This document shows, piece after piece, positions 33,691 through 40,456 of a stretch of DNA of 44,732 nt (the first letter of the stretch is position 1; the number at the start of each line of letters is the position of its first letter). The notes beneath the pieces are model-generated. The model saw nothing but the letters and a program-made list of their open reading frames with translations. It ran no database searches and was not told the origin of the DNA. The DNA is taken from assembly GCF_003331055.1 (NCBI RefSeq), contig NZ_PUQD01000046.1, forward strand, positions 1 through 44,732. The letters are read 5' to 3'. A program made the position numbers and the translations under genes. Source of the stretch: Pseudomonas sp. AFG_SD02_1510_Pfu_092. Lineage in GTDB: Bacteria; Pseudomonadota; Gammaproteobacteria; Pseudomonadales; Pseudomonadaceae.

Positions 33691-34605
33691 TCATTGTGAA
33701 CAACCCATGACACGAGCCGCGCTGTGATGAAGGATGCCGTGGCGCCTGGCCAGCGCGGCGCGGTCCTTGCTGTAGCCACCACCGATCACCCCCATTACCG
33801 GGATATCGCGCCCCAGGCAGTGGCGCAGCACCGCTTCGTCACGGGCGGCAACGCCGGCGTCGGTGAGTTGCAGGTAGCCCAGGGCATCGTCCTTGTGCAC
33901 ATCGACCCCGGCGTCATACAGCACCAGGTCCGGCTGATAAAGCGGCAGCAGGTAGTTGAGCGCGTCGTCCACCACTTTCAGGTAGGCGTGGTCACCCATG
34001 CCGCGGGGCAGCGGGATGTCCCAGTCGCTTTGCGCCTTGCGCGCCGGGAAGTTCTGTTCGCAGTGCAGCGATACGGTGATGGCGTCTGCCGTGTCGTGCA
34101 GGATGCGCGCGGTACCGTCGCCCTGGTGCACGTCGCAGTCGAAGATCAGCACGCGATGGACCCGGCCGGCTTCCAGCAGGTAGCGGCTGATTACCGCCAG
34201 GTCGTTGAAGATACAGAAGCCGGCAGGGTGGTCGTAATGGGCGTGGTGAGTGCCGCCGGCCAGGTGGCAGGCGATGCCGTGCTGCAGCGCCATTTCTGCG
34301 GTCAGCAGCGAGCCGCCCACGGCGCGCACGGTGCGCCGGGCCAGGGCTTCGCTCCAGGGCAGGCCGAGGCGGCGCTGGTCTTCGCGCGACAGGTCGCCAT
34401 TCAGGTAGCGCTCGATGTAGCCCCGGTCGTGGGCCAGGGCGAGGATGTCGTTAGGGCAGATGTCCGGGCGCAGCAGGGCCTGGTCAGTGGTCAGCCCGCT
34501 GTCGACCAGGTGGTCGTGCAGCAGGCGGAACTTGTCCATCGGGAAGCGGTGTTCAGCGGGGAACTCCGGGCTGTAGTCTTCGTGGTAGATCAGCGGCAAC
34601 GGCAT
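33691..34605 (-). CDS. Histone deacetylase family hydrolase
   Basis: This is an arginase/deacetylase-fold zinc hydrolase of 304 residues. The general-base pair His120-His121 is visible in GGTHHAHYDHPAGFCIFND, and the metal ligands Asp158 and His160 are in FDCDVHQGDGT, with a further Asp in YDAGVDVHKDD. The oxyanion tyrosine is in GVIGGGYS. In bacteria such proteins remove acyl groups from polyamines, acetoin-related compounds or protein lysines; the substrate here is unknown. All catalytic residues are present, so it is probably active. Confidence 0.92.
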   Translation of the reverse strand: MPLPLIYHEDYSPEFPAEHRFPMDKFRLLHDHLVDSGLTTDQALLRPDICPNDILALAHDRGYIERYLNGDLSREDQRRLGLPWSEALARRTVRAVGGSLLTAEMALQHGIACHLAGGTHHAHYDHPAGFCIFNDLAVISRYLLEAGRVHRVLIFDCDVHQGDGTARILHDTADAITVSLHCEQNFPARKAQSDWDIPLPRGMGDHAYLKVVDDALNYLLPLYQPDLVLYDAGVDVHKDDALGYLQLTDAGVAARDEAVLRHCLGRDIPVMGVIGGGYSKDRAALARRHGILHHSAARVMGCSQ

Positions 34606-34694
34606 GGAGGGGTCGCAATCAGGGCCAGTGCTGATCTTGCCATGGGTGGAGACGGCTGTGGGAGCACTCTCCTGTGGCCAGCGCTGTGGCTCTG

Positions 34695-34812
34695 GTGGGA
34701 GCGGCCTTGTGTCGCGAAAGGGCTGCGCAGCAGCCCCCGGGTTTCAGCATTGATGCACAAAATGCTGGGGCTGCTGTGCAGCCCTTTCGCGACACAAGGC
34801 CGCTCCCACAGG
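34695..34812. repeat. Long REP palindrome, TGTGTCGCGAAAGGGC type
   Basis: Arms GTGGGAGCGGCCTTGTGTCG and the reverse complement enclose a 118-base hairpin. The arms are nearly identical to those at 11157-11275, while the central loop differs. It lies upstream of the deacetylase-like gene and downstream of the gene remnant, both read on the minus strand. Confidence 0.9.
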
Positions 34813-34818
34813 GATACT

Positions 34819-34997
34819 CTATTCGCCTGTGCTGGCCAGCACCCGTTGCCAGTCCGGCTCGTTCAGGCGGCCGCGGATGCGCGCCTTGCCATTGCCATCC
34901 ACCGAAACGAACAGCGCACTGGCGTAACCGCTTTCACGCTCGCCACCCACGACATGCTGCTGGCGGGCGAAGTGGTCGATGCCAGCCGTTGTGGGTC
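34819..34997 (-). pseudogene. C-terminal gene remnant without a start
   Basis: The minus strand is open from a TGA at 34998-35000 to a TAG at 34819-34821. The translation, about 59 codons, has good protein character: GIDHFARQQHVVGG, then SGYASALFVSVDGNGKARIR and LNEPDWQRVLASTGE. No ATG is in frame; a GTG would give only 38 residues. It looks like the end of a real gene whose front is lost or shifted out of frame. I do not recognise the family. The alternative is a short gene with an unusual start. Confidence 0.4.
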
Positions 34998-35190
34998 ACC
35001 CGCAATAACATGCGTTGCTCCGTCGGCTTGGCCGCGGTTGGCGCGGCGGTGGATGGCGGCATCCTGCCAAGTGGCCTGTCGGGGGGCGGTGAAGGGCGTG
35101 TGAAAATTGCATTCCGGGCACGCCGGGCAGGTGAAACACGCGCCCGCGCCTACGCTGTAACATGCAAGACGGCAAAACCGGAGCACACCC

Positions 35191-35760
35191 ATGACCCCTA
35201 TCCTGCAACTGGAAAGCGCACGGCTGGTGCTGCGCCAATGGCATGACGACGACCTGCGCGAGTTCGCCGCGCTGTGCGCCGACCCGCACGTGATGCGTTA
35301 CTTTCCGGCGCCGCTGACCCGCCTGGAGGCGGCCGCGCTGATCGGCCGCGTGCGCGGGCATTTCAACGAATACGGGTTCGGCCTGTGGGCCCTGGAGCGC
35401 AAGGACAGCGGTGCCTTCATCGGCATGACCGGGTTGTTGCACGTAGGCTTCGATGCCGGGTTCACGCCGGCAGTGGAGATCGGCTGGCGCCTGGCACGCC
35501 GCCACTGGGGCCTGGGCTTCGCCAGCGAGGCGGCATGGACCTGCCTGCGCTGTGCTTTCGCGCAATTGCGCCTGGAAGAGGTGGTGTCGTTCACCAGTGA
35601 GAGCAACCTGCCCTCGCAAAAGGTCATGCAGGCCATCGGCATGCAGCAGGACCTGAACGGCAGCTTCGAACACCCGCGCCTGCCCGTGGGCCATCCGCTG
35701 CGCCCGCACGTGCTGTACCGCATCGACCGTGCACGCTGGGAGCAGACCCTGCGCGCTTGA
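35191..35760 (+). CDS. GNAT acetyltransferase, RimJ/RimL type
   Basis: This 189-residue GNAT enzyme has the N-terminal LESARLVLRQWHDDDLREF pattern, a central VEIGWRLARRHWGLGFASEA acetyl-CoA-binding segment (motif A, about 92-112) and the SESNLPSQKVMQAIGM segment. RimJ/RimL-like enzymes acetylate protein N-termini or small amines; the substrate is not shown. It is divergent from the deacetylase-like gene, with the remnant and a REP element between. Next to a deacetylase fold, an acyl-transfer link is tempting but unproven. Confidence 0.88.
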   Translation: MTPILQLESARLVLRQWHDDDLREFAALCADPHVMRYFPAPLTRLEAAALIGRVRGHFNEYGFGLWALERKDSGAFIGMTGLLHVGFDAGFTPAVEIGWRLARRHWGLGFASEAAWTCLRCAFAQLRLEEVVSFTSESNLPSQKVMQAIGMQQDLNGSFEHPRLPVGHPLRPHVLYRIDRARWEQTLRA

Positions 35761-35855
35761 ATGCACGGCTATGCCCGGTGCGAATGACAAACCCTGTATT
35801 ATTTGTCTCCATCAGTGTGCTGTAGAGACGTCTTGCCTTGCTAGGAGAACCCCCG

Positions 35856-36725
35856 ATGAGTCATGTGTTGGACGACCTGGTCGACCTGTTGAGCCTCGAG
35901 TCCATCGAGGAGAACCTGTTCCGTGGACGCAGCCAGGACCTGGGCTTCCGCCAGCTGTACGGCGGGCAAGTGCTGGGCCAGTCGTTGTCGGCGGCCAGCC
36001 AGACGGTCGAGGATGCACGCCATGTGCATTCGTTGCACGGCTACTTCCTGCGCCCGGGCGATGCCAGCCTGCCGGTGGTGTATTCGGTGGACCGCGTGCG
36101 CGATGGCGGCAGCTTCAGCACCCGGCGGGTGACGGCGATCCAGAAGGGCCAGCCGATCTTCACCTGCAGTGCTTCGTTCCAGTACGACGAGGAAGGTTTC
36201 GAGCACCAGGCGCAGATGCCCGAGGTGGTCGGCCCGGAAAACCTGCCCAGTGAGGTCGAACTGGCCCGGGCCATGGCCGACAAACTGCCCGAGCGCATTC
36301 GCGACAAGGTGCTGTGCGCCAAACCGATCGAGATCCGCCCGGTCACCGAGCGCGACCCGTTCAACCCCAAGCCTGGCGACCCGGTGAAGTACGCCTGGTT
36401 CCGCGCCGACGGCAACCTGCCCGATGTGCCCGCGCTGCACAAATACCTGCTGGCCTACGCCTCGGACTTCGGCCTGCTGACCACCTCGTTGCTGCCCCAT
36501 GGCAAATCGGTGTGGCAGCGCGACATGCAGATCGCCAGCCTCGACCATTCGCTGTGGTTCCACGGCAACCTGCGTGCCGACGAGTGGCTGCTGTACGCCA
36601 CCGACAGCCCCTGGGCAGGTAATGCCCGTGGCTTCTGCCGCGGCAAGATCTACAACCAGGCTGGGCAGCTGGTGGCCTCGTCGTGCCAGGAAGGCCTGAT
36701 TCGTCATCGCAAGGACTGGGCATGA
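35856..36725 (+). CDS. tesB: Acyl-CoA thioesterase II
   Basis: TesB hydrolyses medium- and long-chain acyl-CoA to free fatty acid and CoA. The 289-residue double-hotdog protein has the usual N-terminus (LLSLESIEENLFRGRSQDLG) and the catalytic-region segments IASLDHSLWFH and SSCQEGLIR (the Asp and Gln of the family triad). The start at 35856 has an AGGAGAA site upstream and fits E. coli TesB; six further in-frame codons upstream are not needed. Its stop overlaps the next gene start (ATGA), which shows tight translational coupling. Confidence 0.95.
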   Translation: MSHVLDDLVDLLSLESIEENLFRGRSQDLGFRQLYGGQVLGQSLSAASQTVEDARHVHSLHGYFLRPGDASLPVVYSVDRVRDGGSFSTRRVTAIQKGQPIFTCSASFQYDEEGFEHQAQMPEVVGPENLPSEVELARAMADKLPERIRDKVLCAKPIEIRPVTERDPFNPKPGDPVKYAWFRADGNLPDVPALHKYLLAYASDFGLLTTSLLPHGKSVWQRDMQIASLDHSLWFHGNLRADEWLLYATDSPWAGNARGFCRGKIYNQAGQLVASSCQEGLIRHRKDWA

Positions 36726-37312
36726 GCCTGGGCGAGGTGCGCAACTGGGTGTTCGACATGGACGGCACCCTGACCGTGGCCGTGCACGACTTCGCCGCCA
36801 TTCGCGTGGCGCTGGACATCCCGGCCGAGCACGACATCCTCACCCACCTGGCGGCCTTGCCTGCGGACGAAGCAGCGGCCAAGCATGCCTGGCTGCTGGA
36901 ACACGAACGCGACCTGGCGATCGCCTCCACAGCGGCTGCCGGGGCGGTGGAGCTGGTACGCGAACTGGCCGGGCGGGGTTGCCGGCTGGGTATTCTGACC
37001 CGCAATGCCCGCGAGTTGGCGCATGTGACGCTGCAGGCCATCGGCCTGGCGGATTGTTTTCCGGTGCAGCACATTCTCGGGCGTGACGAAGCGGCGCCCA
37101 AGCCGAGCCCGGATGGGTTGCTGAAGATTGCCGAGGCCTGGGGTGTAGCGCCGGGTGAGCTGGTGATGGTGGGCGATTACCGCTTTGACCTGGACTGTGG
37201 GCGGGCTGCGGGGGCGCGCACGGTGCTGGTGAACCTGCCGGACAACCCGTGGCCGGAGCTGGTGGATTGGCATGCGGCCGATTGCCGGGCATTGAAGGTG
37301 ATGCTGGGCTGA
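36722..37312 (+). CDS. HAD-family phosphatase
   Basis: This 196-residue HAD-superfamily hydrolase has motif I VFDMDGTLT (Asp12, Asp14), motif II ILTRN, a Lys in APKPSPDG and motif IV VGDYRFDLDCGR. The helical cap is of the C1 type (about 20-85). It resembles phosphoglycolate-phosphatase-like enzymes, but the substrate is unknown. Its ATG overlaps the tesB stop by 4 bases, so it forms an operon with tesB. A REP pair follows. Confidence 0.9.
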   Translation: MSLGEVRNWVFDMDGTLTVAVHDFAAIRVALDIPAEHDILTHLAALPADEAAAKHAWLLEHERDLAIASTAAAGAVELVRELAGRGCRLGILTRNARELAHVTLQAIGLADCFPVQHILGRDEAAPKPSPDGLLKIAEAWGVAPGELVMVGDYRFDLDCGRAAGARTVLVNLPDNPWPELVDWHAADCRALKVMLG

Positions 37313-37331
37313 GTTTTTGTGTCGCCTGTGC

Positions 37332-37428
37332 GGGCTTCTTCGCGGGTAAACCCGCTCCCACAGGGACCGCGCCGAGCTCAAGTCCAGCACTCAACCTGTG
37401 GGAGCGGGTTCACCCGCGAAGAGGCCGG
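37332..37428. repeat. Inverted REP pair
   Basis: A CTTCTTCGCGGGTAAACCCG arm and the inverted partner ending ACCCGCGAAGAGG surround about 35 bases. The pair sits between the HAD and MDR genes, both on the plus strand. Confidence 0.9.
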
Positions 37429-37476
37429 ACCTGTCTATGCTGAACCCCAATCTTTTCCTGAACGGAGACCCTATCC

Positions 37477-38487
37477 ATGACCAGCAAAGCCATCTACGTA
37501 CAACCCGGCGGCGGCTACGACAAGGTCGAGGTCGGCACCTGCGAGGCCCCCGCACCCGAGGCCGGCGAGATCACCGTGCGCTTGCATGCCAGCTCGCTCA
37601 ACTACCACGATTTTGCCGTGGTCAGCGGCATGTGGGGCCCGAGCGAGCGGCGCATCCCCATGGCCGATGGCGCGGGCGAAGTGGTCGCGGTTGGCAGCGG
37701 CGTCAGCGAATTCCAGGTCGGTGACAGTGTGGTCAGTACCTTCTTCCCCGACTGGCTCGACGGCCAGGCCAATGTCGAAGGCTTCGCCAGGGTCCCCGGC
37801 GACGGCATCGATGGTTACGCCCGTGAACAGGTGACCGCGCGCGCCAGCGCCTTTACCCTGGCGCCAAAGGGTTTCAGCCACGCCGAAGCCGCCACCTTGA
37901 CTACGGCCGGGCTCACCGCCTGGCGTGCGCTGATGAGCGACGACCACCTCAAACCCGGCGACACGGTGCTGGTGCAGGGCACCGGCGGTGTGTCGATCTT
38001 TGCCCTGCAGTTCGCCAAGCTGGCCGGCGCGACGGTGATCGCCACCTCGTCCAGCGATGCCAAGCTGGAGCGCCTGAAGGCTCTGGGGGCCGACCACCTG
38101 ATCAACTACAAGAGCACCCCGGCCTGGGGTGAAAAAGTGCGCGAGCTGACCGGCAACCGCGGCGTCGACCATGTGATCGAAGTCGGTGGCCCGGCGACAC
38201 TGGAACAATCGATGATCGCCGCGCGCATTGGCGGGCATGTGTCACTGATCGGCATTCTCACCGGCGTGGCCGGGCAGTTGCCGCTGGTGCAGGCGCTGGT
38301 GCGGCAGATTCGCCTGCAAGGGGTGCTGGTGGGCAGCCGCGCCCAGCAGCAGGCGATGGTGCGGGCGATCGATGGCAATGGCCTGCGGCCAGTGGTGGAC
38401 AAGCATTTCGAGCTGGAGCAGATCGTCGAGGCGTTCCGCTATCAGGAGAGCAACCGGCATTTCGGCAAGATCTGCCTGACCTGGTAA
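37477..38487 (+). CDS. MDR-family NAD(P)-dependent oxidoreductase
   Basis: This 336-residue medium-chain dehydrogenase/reductase starts MTSKAIYVQPGGGYDK. It has a GroES-like N-terminal domain with SSLNYHDFAVVSGMWG and a Rossmann domain with VLVQGTGGVSIFALQFAKL. The catalytic zinc cysteine and histidine of alcohol dehydrogenases are absent, so it is probably a zinc-free quinone-reductase- or enoyl-reductase-like member. Its substrate is unknown. It is a single gene between REP elements, with CGGAG upstream of the ATG. Confidence 0.88.
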   Translation: MTSKAIYVQPGGGYDKVEVGTCEAPAPEAGEITVRLHASSLNYHDFAVVSGMWGPSERRIPMADGAGEVVAVGSGVSEFQVGDSVVSTFFPDWLDGQANVEGFARVPGDGIDGYAREQVTARASAFTLAPKGFSHAEAATLTTAGLTAWRALMSDDHLKPGDTVLVQGTGGVSIFALQFAKLAGATVIATSSSDAKLERLKALGADHLINYKSTPAWGEKVRELTGNRGVDHVIEVGGPATLEQSMIAARIGGHVSLIGILTGVAGQLPLVQALVRQIRLQGVLVGSRAQQQAMVRAIDGNGLRPVVDKHFELEQIVEAFRYQESNRHFGKICLTW

Positions 38488-38520
38488 AGGCCAGGGCCTT
38501 CTTCAAACCATGCGCAGCCC

Positions 38521-38551
38521 GCTGTGGGAGCGGGCGCGCCCGCGAAGGCCG
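38521..38551. repeat. Single REP unit
   Basis: One isolated unit (CTGTGGGAGCGGGCGCGCCC GCGAAGG) lies 34 bases after the MDR stop. No inverted partner is visible within 100 bases. Confidence 0.85.
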
Positions 38552-38586
38552 CCCCAGGCAACACACATCCATATGAAAAACAAAAG

Positions 38587-38637
38587 CGCCAGACGAACCG
38601 CTGTCGCAATCGGACATGCCATTCACGACATCTGGCG
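38587..38637. repeat. Inverted repeat CGCCAGA ... TCTGGCG
   Basis: A 7-base inverted repeat with a 37-base interior lies in the 381-base MDR/gabP gap. Apart from this, the REP unit and the gabP leader, I see no gene in that gap. The repeat may be part of the gabP control region, but no known operator matches. Confidence 0.35.
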
Positions 38638-38858
38638 TCATCGGAAATGCCCTGTCGTGATCGAACAGTTCCGGGGCGTTCTCGTGTAATTTCCCACAGC
38701 CTTGCGGGGCTTAAATGAACCCCGACCCGCACTGACACCTGCTCTGTGACGCGTGCCAAATATCAACAACAGCGCGCGAGCAATGTGTCGACTTATTGAT
38801 TTCAAAGGAGATATTTTCGCCTACACCTGCCCGTCCATCCTTGTGTCAGCAAAAAGAG

Positions 38859-38866
38859 AACAACAT
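38859..38866 (+). promoter_or_regulatory. Possible Hfq/Crc CA motif before gabP
   Basis: AACAACAT lies 2 bases before the gabP ATG and matches the AANAANAA catabolite-activity motif except at the last base. A similar AACAACAG is at about 38764-38771. In Pseudomonas, Hfq with Crc binds such A-rich sites near start codons to block translation of catabolic and transport genes when preferred carbon is present. Confidence 0.35.
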
Positions 38867-38868
38867 CA

Positions 38869-40260
38869 ATGAACACCGTGGGATCTGATGGCAACCTTGC
38901 ACAAGGTTTCAAGCCACGTCATGTAACGATGCTGTCCATCGCCGGCATCATCGGCGCCGGACTTTTCGTCGGCTCGGGCCATGCCATCGCGGCGGCCGGG
39001 CCAGCTACCATAATTTCCTATTTCGTGGCCGGGACCCTGGTGGTACTGGTCATGCGCATGCTCGGCGAAATGGCCGTGGCGCACCCCGACACCGGTTCGT
39101 TTTCCACCTACGCCGACCAGGCCATCGGCCGCTGGGCCGGCTACACCATCGGCTGGCTGTACTGGTGGTTCTGGGTGCTGGTAATCCCGATCGAAGCGCT
39201 GGCCGCCGGGCATGTGCTGAATGCCTGGTTCCCGCAGGTGGACAGCTGGATCTTCGCCCTGGCCTCGGTGCTGTTGCTGGCCGGTACCAACCTGTTCAGC
39301 GTGGCCAAGTACGGCGAGTTCGAGTTCTGGTTCGCGATCCTCAAGGTCACCGCCATTCTCGGCTTCATCGGCCTGGGCTTTGCGGCCTTGATGGGCTGGC
39401 TGCCCAACCGCGAAGTCAGCGGCCTGAGCAGCCTGGTGGCCGAGCACGGCGGCTTCGCGCCGAAGGGCTGGTCGGCCGTGGTCGGCGCGTTCATCACCGT
39501 GATGTTCAGCTTCATCGGTACCGAGGCGGTGACCATCGCCGCGTCCGAGTCCAGCGACCCGTCGCGCAACATCGCCAAGGCCACCCGCTCGGTGATCTGG
39601 CGCATCAGCACCTTCTACATCCTGTCGATCTTCGTGATCATTTCGGTGGTGCCGTGGAACGACCCGCAACTGGCGGTGGTGGGTTCGTACCAGCGTGCGC
39701 TGGAGATCATGAACATCCCCAACGCGGCCTTCATGGTCGACCTGGTGGTGCTGGTGGCAGTGACCAGCTGCATGAACTCGTCGATCTACATCGCCTCGCG
39801 GATGATGTACTCGCTGGCCAAGCGCGGTGACGCCCCGGCCATGCTGAACAAGACCTCCAAGGTCGGCGTACCGCGCGCTGCGGTATTCGGCAGCACCCTG
39901 ATCGGCGCCGCCATTGCGGTGCTCAACTACTTCGCACCGAAGGGTGTGTTCGAGTTCCTGCTGGCCAGCTCTGGCGCCATCGCCTTGCTGGTGTACATGG
40001 TCATCGCCATCTCGCAGCTGCGCATGCGCCGCCGCCTGGAGCGGGAAAACACCGAACTGAAGTTCCGCATGTGGCTGTTCCCGTACCTGACCTGGGCGGT
40101 AATCCTGTTCATTGCCGGCGCGCTGGCGGTGATGATGTACACGCCTGAACACCGGGCGGAAGTGAGCTCCACGCTGGGCCTGGCGATCGTGATTTCGTTC
40201 CTCGGGATCGTCACCACGCGGGGCCATGCGCAACCGGTAGGGGCGCGTTCGATGGGGTGA
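38869..40260 (+). CDS. gabP: GABA permease-like amino-acid transporter
   Basis: This 463-residue APC-superfamily permease has twelve predicted membrane helices. The N-terminal signature SIAGIIGAGLFVGSGHAIAAAGPA and the ISYFVAGTLVVLVMRMLGEM segment match the amino-acid permease family, and the overall sequence reads most like GabP. It would take up 4-aminobutyrate or a related amino acid with protons. No gabD/gabT genes are adjacent. The ribosome site is weak (AAGAGA) and overlaps A-rich sequence. An intrinsic terminator follows the stop. Confidence 0.88.
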   Translation: MNTVGSDGNLAQGFKPRHVTMLSIAGIIGAGLFVGSGHAIAAAGPATIISYFVAGTLVVLVMRMLGEMAVAHPDTGSFSTYADQAIGRWAGYTIGWLYWWFWVLVIPIEALAAGHVLNAWFPQVDSWIFALASVLLLAGTNLFSVAKYGEFEFWFAILKVTAILGFIGLGFAALMGWLPNREVSGLSSLVAEHGGFAPKGWSAVVGAFITVMFSFIGTEAVTIAASESSDPSRNIAKATRSVIWRISTFYILSIFVIISVVPWNDPQLAVVGSYQRALEIMNIPNAAFMVDLVVLVAVTSCMNSSIYIASRMMYSLAKRGDAPAMLNKTSKVGVPRAAVFGSTLIGAAIAVLNYFAPKGVFEFLLASSGAIALLVYMVIAISQLRMRRRLERENTELKFRMWLFPYLTWAVILFIAGALAVMMYTPEHRAEVSSTLGLAIVISFLGIVTTRGHAQPVGARSMG

Positions 40261-40284
40261 TTGGGTTCACCTGGCGGTAAAGGC

Positions 40285-40318
40285 AAAGGGCACCATTGGA
40301 GGGTGCCCTTTGTTTTTT
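40285..40318 (+). terminator. Intrinsic terminator of gabP
   Basis: AAAGGGCACC and GGTGCCCTTT form a perfect 10-base stem around a 7-base loop, followed by G and six T residues. It is 24 bases after the gabP stop. Confidence 0.93.
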
Positions 40319-40340
40319 CCGCTGTAGCACAACGCAGAAA

Positions 40341-40359
40341 GTCTCACCGGCGGTGAGAC
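40341..40359. promoter_or_regulatory. 19-base dyad GTCTCACCGGCGGTGAGAC
   Basis: A perfect 8-base inverted repeat with a 3-base centre lies 98 bases before the receptor start and 14 bases before the candidate Fur box. There is no T-run, so it is unlikely to be a terminator. It looks like an operator for a dimeric regulator, of unknown identity. Confidence 0.45.
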
Positions 40360-40372
40360 GATGTTGAAAATA

Positions 40373-40391
40373 AATGAGGTGTTTTCTCATT
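40373..40391. promoter_or_regulatory. Candidate Fur box
   Basis: AATGAGGTGTTTTCTCATT has the AATGAG ... TTCTCATT ends of the common Pseudomonas Fur-box form AATGAGAATNATTCTCATT, with mismatches only in the middle. It is 66 bases before the siderophore receptor start, a normal position for iron-dependent repression. Confidence 0.6.
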
Positions 40392-40456
40392 CTCGTTCGG
40401 CATGTAGGGAAGGCCGGAATACAGGCCAGTCTGCCGACCCTCCACGGAGCGAGAAA

